From positions 4,106,501 to 4,170,500 of the forward strand of contig NZ_CP036422.1 in assembly GCF_009388985.1 (NCBI RefSeq): 64,000 nucleotides of DNA, written 5' to 3'. Shown piece by piece: positions 50,531 through 59,547 of the stretch. The notes beneath the pieces were generated by a model. That model was not told the origin of the DNA and ran no database searches. It saw only the letters and a program-made list of their open reading frames with translations. The translations under genes were made by a program, and so were the position numbers. Position 1 is the stretch's first letter. Every line of letters begins with the position of its first letter. The DNA is from Halioglobus maricola (lineage in GTDB: Bacteria > Pseudomonadota > Gammaproteobacteria > Pseudomonadales > Halieaceae).

Positions 50531-52342
50531 TTAACCGCGTGAAGCGCGCTTGCGTTCGTGCTCCTGCAGCAGTTTCTTGCGCAGGCGGATGCTATCCGGC
50601 GTCACTTCAACCAGCTCATCGTCTTCGATGAACTCCAACGCCTGCTCCAGCGTGTGCCGCACTGGCGGTGTCAGGGTGAGAGCTTCATCGGTACCAGAGG
50701 CACGCACGTTGGTAAGCTGCTTGGCCTTGGTAGGGTTCACTACCAGGTCATTGGCGCGGCTATGCAAGCCGACAATCTGACCCTCATAAATTTCAATATT
50801 GGGGTCGATAAACAGACGGCCGCGGTCCTGCAGGTTGAACAGTCCATAGGCCAGGGTCTTGCCCTTCACCATGGAAACCAGCACACCGTTAGTACGGTGA
50901 ATAATCTCAGCATTCTTGACTGGGCCGTAATGATCGAACACATGAGTCATGATGCCGCTACCGGACGTCATGGTGAGGAACTGGGACCGGAAACCGATCA
51001 GGCCGCGAGCAGGAATAACAAACTCCAGACGAACCCGACCCTTACCGTCGGGCACCATGTTTTCCAACTCGGCGCGACGCAGGCCCAACTCTTCCATCAG
51101 CGAACCCTGATGCTCGTCTTCACAATCGATCACCAACTGCTCATAGGGCTCCTGCAGTTCACCGTCGATTTCCTTCTGGATAACCTCCGGGCGTGAAACA
51201 CCCATTTCAAAACCTTCCCGGCGCATGGACTCAATCAACACCGACAGGTGCAATTCGCCACGGCCCGACACCTTGAACTTATCGGGGCTGTCGCCCTGCG
51301 CCACCCGCAGCGCAACATTGTGGATCAACTCGCGATCGAGCCGCTCCCTGATGTTGCGGGAAGTCACATACTTGCCTTCCTTACCTGCGAAAGGTGAGTC
51401 GTTGACCTGGAAGGTCATGCTCACGGTAGGCTCATCGACGGTAAGCGCTGGCAAAGCCTCCACCGCATCCTGATCACACAAGGTGTCGGAAATATTGAGG
51501 CCGTCGATGCCGGTAATACAGACAATGTCGCCCGCCTCAGCACTGTCGACATCAACGCGCTCTAGCCCCAGGTAACCCATCACCTGGAGCACCTTGCCTT
51601 TACGGTATTCACCGTCAGCTCCTACAACGACCACCTGGGTATTAGGCTTCAACTTACCGCGAGTGATGCGGCCCACGCCGATCACGCCAACGTAGCTGGA
51701 GTAGTCCAGTGCACTCACCTGCATCTGCAGAGGTCCGTCGATGTCGACTTCAGGAGCAGGCACTTTCTCAACCACGGTTTCGAACAAGGGCTGCATATCG
51801 CTCGCCATGTCCTCGTGATCAAGACCCGCGATGCCCTCAATGGCCGAGGCAAAAATTACGGGGAAATCGAGTTGTTCCTCGGTGGCACCGAGGCGGTCGA
51901 ACAGGTCGAACACCTGGTCGACAACCCAATCCGGGCGTGCGCCGGGGCGGTCTACCTTGTTGACCACCACAATCGGATTGAGACCCTGCTCAAACGCCTT
52001 CGACGTCACAAAACGGGTCTGGGGCATGGGCCCATCCACTGCGTCGACCAGTAGCAGCACTGAATCCACCATGGAAAGCACCCGCTCCACCTCGCCACCA
52101 AAATCAGCGTGTCCGGGGGTGTCCACGATATTGATGTGGTAGTCGTTCCACTCAATCGCGGTGTTTTTGGCCAGAATCGTAATGCCGCGCTCTTTCTCCT
52201 GGTCGTTGGAGTCCATGACGCGCTCAGCGCCCTCATTGCGACGGTCCAGGGTGCCCGATTGCTGCAGCAAGCAGTCCACGAGGGTAGTCTTGCCATGGTC
52301 AACGTGGGCGATGATGGCGATGTTACGTAGTTTGTCTCTCAT
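50531..52342 (-). CDS. typA: Translational GTPase TypA/BipA
   Basis: TypA is a ribosome-associated GTPase involved in 50S assembly at low temperature and in stress responses. The 603-residue product has G1 AHVDHGKTT, G2 KERGITI, G3 DTPGHADF, G4 NKVD, EF-G-like domains II, III and V, and the BipA-specific C-terminal region ending KLLQEHERKRASRG. Start ATG 52342. A perfect TATAAT lies 60 nt upstream at 52402-52407. Confidence 0.97.
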   Translation of the reverse strand: MRDKLRNIAIIAHVDHGKTTLVDCLLQQSGTLDRRNEGAERVMDSNDQEKERGITILAKNTAIEWNDYHINIVDTPGHADFGGEVERVLSMVDSVLLLVDAVDGPMPQTRFVTSKAFEQGLNPIVVVNKVDRPGARPDWVVDQVFDLFDRLGATEEQLDFPVIFASAIEGIAGLDHEDMASDMQPLFETVVEKVPAPEVDIDGPLQMQVSALDYSSYVGVIGVGRITRGKLKPNTQVVVVGADGEYRKGKVLQVMGYLGLERVDVDSAEAGDIVCITGIDGLNISDTLCDQDAVEALPALTVDEPTVSMTFQVNDSPFAGKEGKYVTSRNIRERLDRELIHNVALRVAQGDSPDKFKVSGRGELHLSVLIESMRREGFEMGVSRPEVIQKEIDGELQEPYEQLVIDCEDEHQGSLMEELGLRRAELENMVPDGKGRVRLEFVIPARGLIGFRSQFLTMTSGSGIMTHVFDHYGPVKNAEIIHRTNGVLVSMVKGKTLAYGLFNLQDRGRLFIDPNIEIYEGQIVGLHSRANDLVVNPTKAKQLTNVRASGTDEALTLTPPVRHTLEQALEFIEDDELVEVTPDSIRLRKKLLQEHERKRASRG

Positions 52343-52401
52343 AGGGCTCTCATAGGGCTGCGCTTAGTCCCAACCACACCCGGGACATAAAAAGGGCGCG
52401 G

Positions 52402-52407
52402 ATTATA
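52402..52407 (-). promoter_or_regulatory. Perfect -10 hexamer upstream of typA
   Basis: TATAAT stands on the minus strand between thiI and typA. No convincing -35 is seen at 16-18 nt. Confidence 0.4.
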
Positions 52408-52437
52408 CACCAGTACCTGTGACAAATGCTGGTAGTT

Positions 52438-53886
52438 TTACGGAGCGTAGACCTTGACGTTGAGACGTCCGGACTCGACCAGATGGCTGGCATGCAGGCG
52501 GCTCATGACGCCCTTGCCACAATAGAGCATGTAGGTTTTGGCCGAATCCAGCGTATCGCCTTTGGAATGCAGCTCATAGAATGGGATTTTCTCCACCGGC
52601 ACATGCACATCAAGGGGCGCCAGCTCCTCTTCGTCCGGGTGGCGGATATCAATAATCACACTTTCAGCCAAAGGCACTGACAGCACCTCAACATCACTGC
52701 GCTCCAGGTCTTCATCGGCCAGGCGATCGATCCGAGTGCGGGTAGCATTGGCAGCCGCGCGCTCGAGGATAGCCATATCGAAGCGCTCCTCTTGTGCCCT
52801 GATCCGACCAAGTCGCGCCTTGGTCGTGGGGTTCACCGAGATGACACCGCAGTACTCGGGCATGTTAGCGGCGAATTCTCCAGTACCGATCTCGTCAGCG
52901 AGGCGCACGATATCGCCCTTGTCGCTCGCCACCAGCGGGCGCAACACCAGGCGCTCACTGACTTCGTCAATCACCGACAGATTACGCAGGGTCTGGCTAC
53001 TCACCTGCGCTACAGCCTCGCCGGTCACAAGCGCGTCGATTTCGAGCTCAGCTGCGATTTCATTGGCGACTCGCAGCATCATCCGCTTAAGAATCACCCC
53101 CATCTGGCTGTCTTCGACACGGGTCAGCAATTCGGCGACAACCTCCTCAAAGGGCACGCTGATGAACAGTACGCGCTGGTGACAGCCATATTTTTGCCAC
53201 AGGTAGAGCGCTACTTCTTTCACCCCCACCTCGTGATCACGACCCCCGAGATTGAAGAACAGGAAGTGGCTGCGCATACCGCGCTTCATGGTCAGATAGG
53301 TGGCGACAGGTGAATCGAAGCCGCCGGAAATCAACGACAGAACCGGATCAACGCTAGCTACCGGAAAGCCCCCCAGGCCCCTATGTCGCTGCACAATCAC
53401 GAACAGGGTATTGCGGCTGATCTCCATCTCTACCTGCACATCAGGCGCCTTGAGCTTGACCCCCGCTGCCTCGGTTCGAGCCAGGAGTGCGCCGCCCACC
53501 TCGCGTTCGACCTCCACCGATTTGAAGCTGTGGTCACCGTTACGCTTACAGCGCACCGCAAAGGTTTTGCCGGCAAGCCTCTCGGCATATATGGGGAGCA
53601 CGAGCTCGACGATTTGGTCTTTCTCAGGCAGGGCGAATTCCGCGACCTCCAGGATGTAGGAAATTCCGGCCACATTGCGCATGGCTTCGATCATCGCTGC
53701 CAACAGGCCAGCATCCTCCACCGCAGTGTGAATCTGCAGTTTGTCCCAACCGTGCTTGATCTGGACTTCGGGGTCGTACTCCCGCAGTACGGCATTCAGG
53801 TTCGAATGCAGCTTGGCCACCAGGCGCTTGCGCACCGGCCGGCTCTTGATCGTAATTTCGGAGAAAAACTTGACAACAAATTTCAT
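52438..53886 (-). CDS. thiI: tRNA 4-thiouridine synthase / thiazole sulfurtransferase ThiI
   Basis: ThiI transfers sulfur to U8 of tRNA and, in long forms, to ThiS for thiamine synthesis. From ATG 53886 the product is 482 residues, as in E. coli. It has a ferredoxin-like and THUMP domain, the PP-loop SGGFDSPVA, the EYCGVIS cysteine (equivalent to Cys344), and a C-terminal rhodanese domain with the active cysteine in LYCGKGVMS (equivalent to Cys456). The rhodanese domain implies the dual-function form. The frame upstream of 53886 lies in the glnA control region and is rejected. Confidence 0.96.
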   Translation of the reverse strand: MKFVVKFFSEITIKSRPVRKRLVAKLHSNLNAVLREYDPEVQIKHGWDKLQIHTAVEDAGLLAAMIEAMRNVAGISYILEVAEFALPEKDQIVELVLPIYAERLAGKTFAVRCKRNGDHSFKSVEVEREVGGALLARTEAAGVKLKAPDVQVEMEISRNTLFVIVQRHRGLGGFPVASVDPVLSLISGGFDSPVATYLTMKRGMRSHFLFFNLGGRDHEVGVKEVALYLWQKYGCHQRVLFISVPFEEVVAELLTRVEDSQMGVILKRMMLRVANEIAAELEIDALVTGEAVAQVSSQTLRNLSVIDEVSERLVLRPLVASDKGDIVRLADEIGTGEFAANMPEYCGVISVNPTTKARLGRIRAQEERFDMAILERAAANATRTRIDRLADEDLERSDVEVLSVPLAESVIIDIRHPDEEELAPLDVHVPVEKIPFYELHSKGDTLDSAKTYMLYCGKGVMSRLHASHLVESGRLNVKVYAP

Positions 53887-53920
53887 CGGGGCGATAACGC
53901 TATGGCCTGTTCGGGCGCGT

Positions 53921-53926
53921 ATTATA
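53921..53926 (-). promoter_or_regulatory. Perfect -10 hexamer upstream of thiI
   Basis: TATAAT on the minus strand lies 35 nt before the thiI ATG, within the thiI/glnA divergent spacer. The -35 is weak. Confidence 0.4.
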
Positions 53927-53985
53927 CGGCTATCGACGATTTTTTGATGCAGCGTAGACATATCCGCGGCCACACCCCCAGAATG

Positions 53986-54004
53986 GCGCACCATATTAGT
54001 GCGC
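53986..54004. promoter_or_regulatory. NtrC-type dyad 1 upstream of glnA
   Basis: GCGCACCATATTAGTGCGC is a dyad with GCGCAC/GTGCGC arms and the NtrC-type GCACC...GTGC spacing. Its centre is about 127 nt before the predicted glnA start site, close to the enhancer position in E. coli. Confidence 0.75.
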
Positions 54005-54008
54005 TAAC

Positions 54009-54025
54009 GCACCAAAATAGAGCGC
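54009..54025. promoter_or_regulatory. NtrC-type dyad 2 upstream of glnA
   Basis: GCACCAAAATAGAGCGC is a weaker copy, about 105 nt before the predicted start site and 22 nt (two helical turns) from dyad 1. That spacing is typical of paired NtrC enhancers. Confidence 0.65.
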
Positions 54026-54095
54026 AAACTCTCGATCAACAATGGTTGAACGTAGAAACTCACTATTTTTCAACAGGTTATATTAGGCACCTTTT

Positions 54096-54111
54096 TGGCA
54101 CAGCTCTTGCT
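54096..54111 (+). promoter_or_regulatory. Sigma-54 promoter of glnA
   Basis: TGGCACAGCTCTTGCT matches the consensus TGGCAC-N5-TTGCT at every defined base, with GG and GC exactly 12 nt apart. Transcription would start near 54122, giving a ~96-nt leader. Confidence 0.93.
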
Positions 54112-54217
54112 ATCCTTGTCTTTGCCAATTATTCGGGGCCCCTGCTAAGGCTGGGCCCGGAAAAACATGCACGCTGGCCAGCCCGCTGGCCAAACACAAT
54201 CCCATGGAGGAAATGAG

Positions 54218-55624
54218 ATGTCAGAGAACACTCTGAACCTGATCAAAGAAAACGAAGTACGCTGGGTAGACCTGCGCTTCACTGACACACGCGGCAAAGA
54301 ACAGCACGTAACCATCCCCACCTCTGAAGTCAGCGAAGACTTCTTCGAGGGCGGCAAGATGTTCGACGGCTCTTCCATTTCCGGCTGGAAAGGCATTAAC
54401 GAATCCGACATGATCCTCATGCCTGACGACTCGGCCTCTGTTCTGGATCCCTTCACCGACGAAGCGACTGTCATAGTACGCTGCGACATCGTTGAACCCA
54501 CCACCATGCAGGGCTACGAACGCGATCCCCGCTCCGTGGCCAAGCGCGCTGAAGAGTTCCTGAAGTCCACCGGCATTGGCGATACTGCATTCTTCGGTAA
54601 CGAGCCCGAGTTCTTCGTATTCGACGATGTGAAGTGGAAGGTCGACATGTCCGGCGCCACTTACGCCATCTCCTCCGAAGAGGCCGCATGGTCTTCCGCA
54701 GAGCACTACGACGACGGCAACATCGGTCACCGTCCAGGCGTCAAAGGCGGCTACTTCCCCGTACCTCCTGTCGACTCCCTGCATGACATCCGCGCCGCCA
54801 TGTGTGGTGCAATGGAACAGATGGGCCTGGAAATCGAAGTGCATCACCACGAAGTTGGCACCGCCGGCCAGTGTGAGATCGGCATCCGCTTCAACACCCT
54901 GGTGAAGAAAGCAGACGACACCCAGATCCTCAAGTACTGCGTACACAACGTTGCTCACGCCTACGGCAAAACAGCGACCTTCATGCCCAAGCCCCTGGTT
55001 GGCGACAATGGTTCCGGCATGCACGTGCACCAGTCCATCGCTAAAGACGGCGAGAACACCTTCGCTGGCGACGGCTATGCCGGGCTGTCCGATACCGCTC
55101 TGTACTACATCGGCGGCATCATCAAGCACGCTCGCGCACTGAACGCCTTTACCAACGCGTCTACCAACTCCTACAAGCGCCTGGTTCCCGGTTTTGAAGC
55201 TCCAGTCATGCTGGCTTACTCAGCTCGCAACCGCTCTGCTTCCATTCGTATCCCTTACGAGCCAAGCCCTCGCGGCAAGCGCATCGAAGTTCGCTTCCCG
55301 GATCCCACTGGCAACCCTTACCTCGCCTTCGCTGCAATGCTGATGGCCGGTATCGACGGTATCCAGAACAAGATCCACCCTGGCGATGCGGCGGACAAGG
55401 ACTTGTACGACCTGCCTGCTGAAGAAGCCCTGGCGATCCCAACCGTAGCCTCCAGCCTGAACATGGCTCTGGAAGCTCTGGACGCGGACCGCGAATTCCT
55501 GACTTCTGGCGGCGTTTTCACCAACGACATGATCGATGGCTACATCGAACTGAAGTCCGAGGAAATTGAGAAACTGGACATGACCACTCACCCGGTCGAG
55601 TTCGAGATGTACTACTCCCTGTAA
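54218..55624 (+). CDS. glnA: Glutamine synthetase type I (adenylylated)
   Basis: GlnA makes glutamine from glutamate, ammonia and ATP, the main nitrogen entry point. The 468-residue product has the beta-grasp N-terminus and the latch loop DGSSISGW. It also has the metal/ATP segments NEPEFFVFDD and NGSGMHVHQS, the flap EAPVMLAYSARNRSASIR, and the adenylylation Tyr397 in DLYDLP at the exact enteric position. It is therefore the GlnE-regulated beta form. ATG 54218 has GGAGG upstream. Expression is expected from the sigma-54/NtrC promoter, and ntrBC lies downstream. Confidence 0.98.
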   Translation: MSENTLNLIKENEVRWVDLRFTDTRGKEQHVTIPTSEVSEDFFEGGKMFDGSSISGWKGINESDMILMPDDSASVLDPFTDEATVIVRCDIVEPTTMQGYERDPRSVAKRAEEFLKSTGIGDTAFFGNEPEFFVFDDVKWKVDMSGATYAISSEEAAWSSAEHYDDGNIGHRPGVKGGYFPVPPVDSLHDIRAAMCGAMEQMGLEIEVHHHEVGTAGQCEIGIRFNTLVKKADDTQILKYCVHNVAHAYGKTATFMPKPLVGDNGSGMHVHQSIAKDGENTFAGDGYAGLSDTALYYIGGIIKHARALNAFTNASTNSYKRLVPGFEAPVMLAYSARNRSASIRIPYEPSPRGKRIEVRFPDPTGNPYLAFAAMLMAGIDGIQNKIHPGDAADKDLYDLPAEEALAIPTVASSLNMALEALDADREFLTSGGVFTNDMIDGYIELKSEEIEKLDMTTHPVEFEMYYSL

Positions 55625-55641
55625 ACAGGCAGTAATACCGG

Positions 55642-55674
55642 AAAAGGCCCGCTATATGCGGGCCTTTTTTATTT
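55642..55674 (+). terminator. Intrinsic terminator of glnA
   Basis: GGCCCGC pairs with GCGGGCC around a 5-nt TATAT loop, followed by TTTTTT, 17 nt after the glnA stop. The run of A before the stem could also make it work on the other strand. Confidence 0.92.
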
Positions 55675-55715
55675 CTGCTAGGGTAGGTGTATCGCAATCA
55701 AAACGGGGCAACCCT

Positions 55716-56246
55716 GTGAAGAGATCAACCATTACACTACTGGCGCTGGCACTGGCCTCCAGTCAGGCCTGGTCGCAGATCTACAAAACGACCGACGAGA
55801 ACGGCAACGTCAGCTTTACCGACACCCCACAGCCCGACTCCAATACCGAGCAGGTCCAGCTGCAGCAGACCAACAGCACCGCGCCACCACCCGTCATTCC
55901 CAGCTACACCGGCCAACCGGAACCGGCTGACGAAGACGAAACCTCAGCCGGCAGCGTCCCCACAGCTGCAATTACTTCTCCGGAGCCTGAGACCACCATC
56001 CCCATGGGGCCCGGCAACTTCAGTGTCAGCGCCTCCGCTGCACCAGGCCTCGGCAAGGGACAGGCGCTGCAACTGTTGATCGATGGTGAACCCCAGGGCG
56101 AGCCGCAGGTCAGTGGCTTCTGGGACCTGACCAATGTGTTCCGCGGTGCACACGACCTGGTCGTAGAAGTCGTTAGTGCCGAGGGTGCAACGCTCTCCTC
56201 CTCAGCCCCGGTACGCGTGTACGTCCTCAGGCCGTCCATTAACTAG
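55716..56246 (+). CDS. DUF4124-domain exported protein
   Basis: This is a 176-residue exported protein. It has a signal peptide (KRSTITLLALALASSQAWSQ), then a DUF4124 domain (IYKTTDENGNVSFTDTPQP), a Pro/Thr/Glu-rich linker, and a C-terminal Ig-like segment (FSVSASAAPGLGKGQALQLLIDGEP, with RGAHDLVVEVVSAEG). The function is unknown. GTG 55716 is chosen because it begins the signal peptide; the upstream frame covers the glnA terminator. The same gene type lies between glnA and ntrB in Pseudomonas. Confidence 0.85.
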   Translation: MKRSTITLLALALASSQAWSQIYKTTDENGNVSFTDTPQPDSNTEQVQLQQTNSTAPPPVIPSYTGQPEPADEDETSAGSVPTAAITSPEPETTIPMGPGNFSVSASAAPGLGKGQALQLLIDGEPQGEPQVSGFWDLTNVFRGAHDLVVEVVSAEGATLSSSAPVRVYVLRPSIN

Positions 56247-56284
56247 GCACGGCCAACGCCCCGAAGTAGACATCTCCCTAATTT

Positions 56285-56307
56285 GCATGCACCATAATGG
56301 TGCATGC
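56285..56307. promoter_or_regulatory. 23-bp perfect NtrC palindrome upstream of ntrB
   Basis: The arms GCATGCACCAT and ATGGTGCATGC are perfectly complementary around a central A at 56296. The core TGCACCA...TGGTGCA is the known NtrC operator. It lies about 183 nt before the predicted ntrB transcription start. Confidence 0.85.
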
Positions 56308-56452
56308 TCGCTTTTGCCTGCGCCTCCCACTGAACGAGGAAAAGGCGCCCTGACCGCAGAAGCGCTAAAACCCCCAAGATAGTGAGCACTTACATACCCG
56401 CAGCGCACTATTTTCTAGCATTGCAGAAAGAATATGCGAAAGTGACCCAAAG

Positions 56453-56468
56453 TGGCGTCATTTTTGCT
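56453..56468 (+). promoter_or_regulatory. Sigma-54-type promoter of ntrBC
   Basis: TGGCGTCATTTTTGCT fits TGGC-N7-TTGCT with GG and GC 12 nt apart. Only the CA dinucleotide of the -24 box differs. It would start transcription near 56479, ahead of the ntrB ATG at 56523. Confidence 0.7.
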
Positions 56469-56522
56469 TTCGGTATATCGAATGACGGCCGCAAATTTGG
56501 GCGAGCCGGGCCAGGATGCGGA

Positions 56523-57584
56523 ATGCAAGCCACCCAAGACATACTCGACAATCTCAGCACCTCAATCATCGCCCTGGACGGGGAGATGAGAGTGGTCTCG
56601 CTCAACAGCTCGTGCCAGGATTTGCTCGAATCTTCCGAGGGCCGCGCCTTGGGGCAGCCCATGGGCAAACTCGTGGCTAACCCGGAGCCGCTGCTGGAGG
56701 CGTTGCAACAAGTCCGCGCGACCCGCAGCCCGACCTCCCGCCGCAGCATGCCACTGGAGTTACTCAGCGGCAGAGAGCTACAAGCTGATCTGATCATGAC
56801 ACCGGTAGGCGACGGTAGCGGCGCTGTAGACCTGCTGCTGGAACTACAAGCAGTAGACAGACTGCTAAAAATCAGTCGGGACGAAAATCTGATTCACAGC
56901 CAGGAGACAACCCAGGAAATGATTCGCGGCCTCGCCCACGAGATCAAGAATCCTCTGGGGGGCGTCCGCGGCGCAGCCCAGTTGTTAGCCCGGGAATTAC
57001 CCGATGATGGCTTGACCGAATACACCAATATTATTATCCGCGAGGCAGATCGCTTGCGCGACCTGGTGGACCGCCTACTCGGCCCCAATCAGCAACTGAA
57101 AAACCAGGCCCTGAATATCCACGAAGTCTTCGAATATGTGCGGAACCTGATCATTGCCGAGGCCGACAACCGGGTAGAATTTGTTCGGGATTACGACCCC
57201 AGCCTGCCCGACATCTACGGCGACCGGGGCCAGTTGATCCAGGCCGTGCTCAACATTGTCCGCAATGCCCTGCAGGCCTGTGAAGGAAGAGACGACAGCG
57301 TAATCACACTGCGTACCCGCCCGCAGCGACAGTTCACAATCGGGACAACGCGCCATCGCCTGGTTTGCCGGATGGACATCGACGACAACGGTCCCGGGAT
57401 TCCCGAGGACATGTTGCACACCATTTTCATGCCCATGGTGACCGGGCGTGCCGAAGGCACGGGCCTGGGACTCACCATCGCCCAGTCTATTGTCACCCGA
57501 CACGGCGGCCTGCTCGAGTGCACCAGCGAGTCAGGCACAACACGTTTTAGCATTTACCTACCAATGGAAACCAAACATGTATAA
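56523..57584 (+). CDS. glnL: Nitrogen regulation sensor kinase NtrB (GlnL)
   Basis: NtrB phosphorylates NtrC when glutamine is low and dephosphorylates it when bound by PII. From ATG 56523 (AGGA six bases upstream) the product is 353 residues. It has a PAS domain (ILDNLSTSIIALDGEMRVVSLN), a dimerisation/phosphoacceptor segment LAHEIKNPLGGVRG with His139 at the same number as E. coli, and an ATPase domain with NIVRNALQA, DNGPGIPEDM and GTGLGLTIAQSIV. The frame opens at 56382, before the sigma-54 box, so that longer start is unlikely. It overlaps ntrC by 8 nt. Confidence 0.96.
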   Translation: MQATQDILDNLSTSIIALDGEMRVVSLNSSCQDLLESSEGRALGQPMGKLVANPEPLLEALQQVRATRSPTSRRSMPLELLSGRELQADLIMTPVGDGSGAVDLLLELQAVDRLLKISRDENLIHSQETTQEMIRGLAHEIKNPLGGVRGAAQLLARELPDDGLTEYTNIIIREADRLRDLVDRLLGPNQQLKNQALNIHEVFEYVRNLIIAEADNRVEFVRDYDPSLPDIYGDRGQLIQAVLNIVRNALQACEGRDDSVITLRTRPQRQFTIGTTRHRLVCRMDIDDNGPGIPEDMLHTIFMPMVTGRAEGTGLGLTIAQSIVTRHGGLLECTSESGTTRFSIYLPMETKHV

Positions 57585-58983
57585 GCAGGCGAAAGTCTGG
57601 GTTGTTGACGACGACAGCTCGATACGCTGGGTCCTTGAACGCGCCCTCAATCAAGCCGGCATCGACAACGAGAGCTTCGTCGACGGCGACCAGCTACTCA
57701 GCCGCCTGGCCAGCGAACAACCCGAGGTCATCATCAGTGATATCCGCATGCCAGGTATCGATGGCATCGAACTGCTGGGCCGCATCAACAGCGCTCATCC
57801 CGAGCTGCCCGTCATCATCACAACAGCCCACTCAGACCTGGACAGCGCAGTAGCCTCCTACCAGCAGGGGGCATTCGAATACCTGCCAAAGCCCTTCGAT
57901 CTTGACGAAGTTGTCGCCATTACCGAGCGCGCCCTGGCGCACGCGCGGGAGACCAGTCACGAACCCGCCCCGACGGAAGAGCTGCCTCAAACTGAAATCA
58001 TTGGTGAGGCGCCTGCGATGCAGGAGGTGTTCCGCGCCATCGGCCGTCTCGCCCACAGCAATATCACCGTATTGATCAACGGCGAGTCGGGTACCGGCAA
58101 GGAACTGGTTGCCCATGCGCTGCATCGCCACAGCCCGCGCGCTACCAACCCCTTTATCGCCTTGAACATGGCGGCCATCCCCCGCGACCTGATGGAATCC
58201 GAGCTGTTCGGCCACGAGAAGGGCGCTTTCACCGGGGCGAACAACAAACGCGAGGGCCGGTTTGAGCAGGCCAACGGCGGCACACTGTTCCTCGACGAAA
58301 TCGGCGATATGCCCGCCGAGACGCAAACCCGCCTGCTGCGTGTGCTGGCGGACGGCGAGTTCTACCGCGTAGGTGGCCACACCCCGGTAAAGGTGGACGT
58401 ACGAATCATCGCCGCCACACACCAGGATCTTGAAGCCCTGGTGCGCAAGGGCGATTTTCGCGAGGACCTGTTCCACCGCCTCAACGTCATCCGAATCCAC
58501 ATTCCCAAGCTGGCAGAACGCCGCGAGGATATCCCGCGCCTCATGCAACACTTTTTCACCAAGGCCGCCGAGGAACTTGGCGGAGAAACCAAGGTGTTGC
58601 TGGCGGAAACCGAACAGTACCTGAGTTCGCTGGACTGGCCTGGCAACGTACGCCAGCTGGAGAATACATGCCGTTGGATCACGGTGATGGCCTCCGGTCG
58701 TGAGGTCCACCTGTCAGACCTTCCCCCGGAATTGAGCAAGGACGAAGTGGCGCAGGCCACTGACCGCGGCGAGGCAGACTGGAAGGATCTCCTGCAGCGC
58801 TGGGCTCGCAATGAATTGATCCAGGGTAAGGATCATATCCTGCAGCAAGCGACACCTGCCTTCGAACGAGTGATGATTGAGGTAGCGCTGCAGCACTCTC
58901 AGGGCCGCAAACGGGATGCTGCAGAGCTGCTGGGCTGGGGGCGAAACACCCTCACCCGCAAGATGAAAGACCTGCAGATGTAG
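57577..58983 (+). CDS. glnG: Nitrogen regulation response regulator NtrC (GlnG)
   Basis: NtrC is the sigma-54 activator that binds the dyads at glnA and ntrB. The 468-residue product has a receiver domain (DDD at 11-13, phosphoacceptor Asp55 in IISDIRMPG). It is followed by an AAA+ domain with Walker A GESGTGKE (169-176) and the sigma-54 contact loop GAFTGA (216-221), and a C-terminal Fis-type helix-turn-helix (GRKRDAAELLGWGRNTLTRKMK). The start lies within the end of ntrB, indicating coupled translation. Confidence 0.97.
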   Translation: MYKQAKVWVVDDDSSIRWVLERALNQAGIDNESFVDGDQLLSRLASEQPEVIISDIRMPGIDGIELLGRINSAHPELPVIITTAHSDLDSAVASYQQGAFEYLPKPFDLDEVVAITERALAHARETSHEPAPTEELPQTEIIGEAPAMQEVFRAIGRLAHSNITVLINGESGTGKELVAHALHRHSPRATNPFIALNMAAIPRDLMESELFGHEKGAFTGANNKREGRFEQANGGTLFLDEIGDMPAETQTRLLRVLADGEFYRVGGHTPVKVDVRIIAATHQDLEALVRKGDFREDLFHRLNVIRIHIPKLAERREDIPRLMQHFFTKAAEELGGETKVLLAETEQYLSSLDWPGNVRQLENTCRWITVMASGREVHLSDLPPELSKDEVAQATDRGEADWKDLLQRWARNELIQGKDHILQQATPAFERVMIEVALQHSQGRKRDAAELLGWGRNTLTRKMKDLQM

Positions 58984-59015
58984 CCTGAGCAGCTGGCCGC
59001 AGGTAGTATGCGGTC

Positions 59016-59480
59016 ATGCTGCACATCGTCCTTTACCAGCCTGAAATACCGCCCAATACCGGCAATATCATGCGCCTGTGTGCAAACACGGGCTGTTCAT
59101 TGCACCTGATAGAACCGCTGGGTTTTGATCTGGAAGAGAAAAAACTGCGCCGGGCGGGGCTGGACTACCGCGAATTTGCGGATGTGAACACCTACGCCGA
59201 TTTGGATGCGCTGCAAGAGGCTCACCCCGCAATGAGACTGATGGGAATGACCACCAAAGGCTCAACGCCCTACCACGAGGTGACCTACCGGGAGGGCGAC
59301 GCCCTGCTATTCGGCCCGGAAACCCGCGGCCTGCCGGCAAGCATTCGAGACAACCTCCCCGCAGAACAACGCATCCGTATTCCGATGCGGGAAAACAGCC
59401 GCAGCCTGAATCTGAGCAACGCCGCGGCTATTGTCACCTATGAGGCACTGCGGCAATTGGGCTTCCCCTCACTAGGCTAG
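59016..59480 (+). CDS. trmL: tRNA (cytidine/uridine-34 2'-O)-methyltransferase TrmL
   Basis: TrmL is a SPOUT methyltransferase that modifies the wobble base of tRNA-Leu isoacceptors. The 154-residue product shows the three SPOUT motifs: PNTGNIMRLCANTG near the start, LLFGPETRGLP, and LNLSNAAAIVTYEALRQLG forming the SAM-binding knot. It is 32 nt after ntrC and may be read from the same transcript. Confidence 0.95.
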   Translation: MLHIVLYQPEIPPNTGNIMRLCANTGCSLHLIEPLGFDLEEKKLRRAGLDYREFADVNTYADLDALQEAHPAMRLMGMTTKGSTPYHEVTYREGDALLFGPETRGLPASIRDNLPAEQRIRIPMRENSRSLNLSNAAAIVTYEALRQLGFPSLG

Positions 59481-59501
59481 ACATCATTTAACTGCGCCCA
59501 C

Positions 59502-59526
59502 AAAAAAGGGGGCCGCAGCCCCCTTT
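59502..59526 (-). terminator. Intrinsic terminator of the secB operon
   Basis: On the minus strand GGGGGC pairs with GCCCCC around a CGCA-type loop, extended by AAA/TTT, with a run of six T after the stem. It lies between two convergent transcripts and may also end trmL, though the plus-strand T-run is short. Confidence 0.85.
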
Positions 59527-59547
59527 CCATCACGCTTTCACCGGCGC

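Noticed and set aside
54221..55129. 302-codon minus-strand frame opposite glnA
   Set aside because: It mirrors the strong codon bias of glnA and shows no motif or ribosome-binding site.
57832..58710. 292-codon minus-strand frame opposite ntrC
   Set aside because: It is a shadow of the ntrC coding frame.
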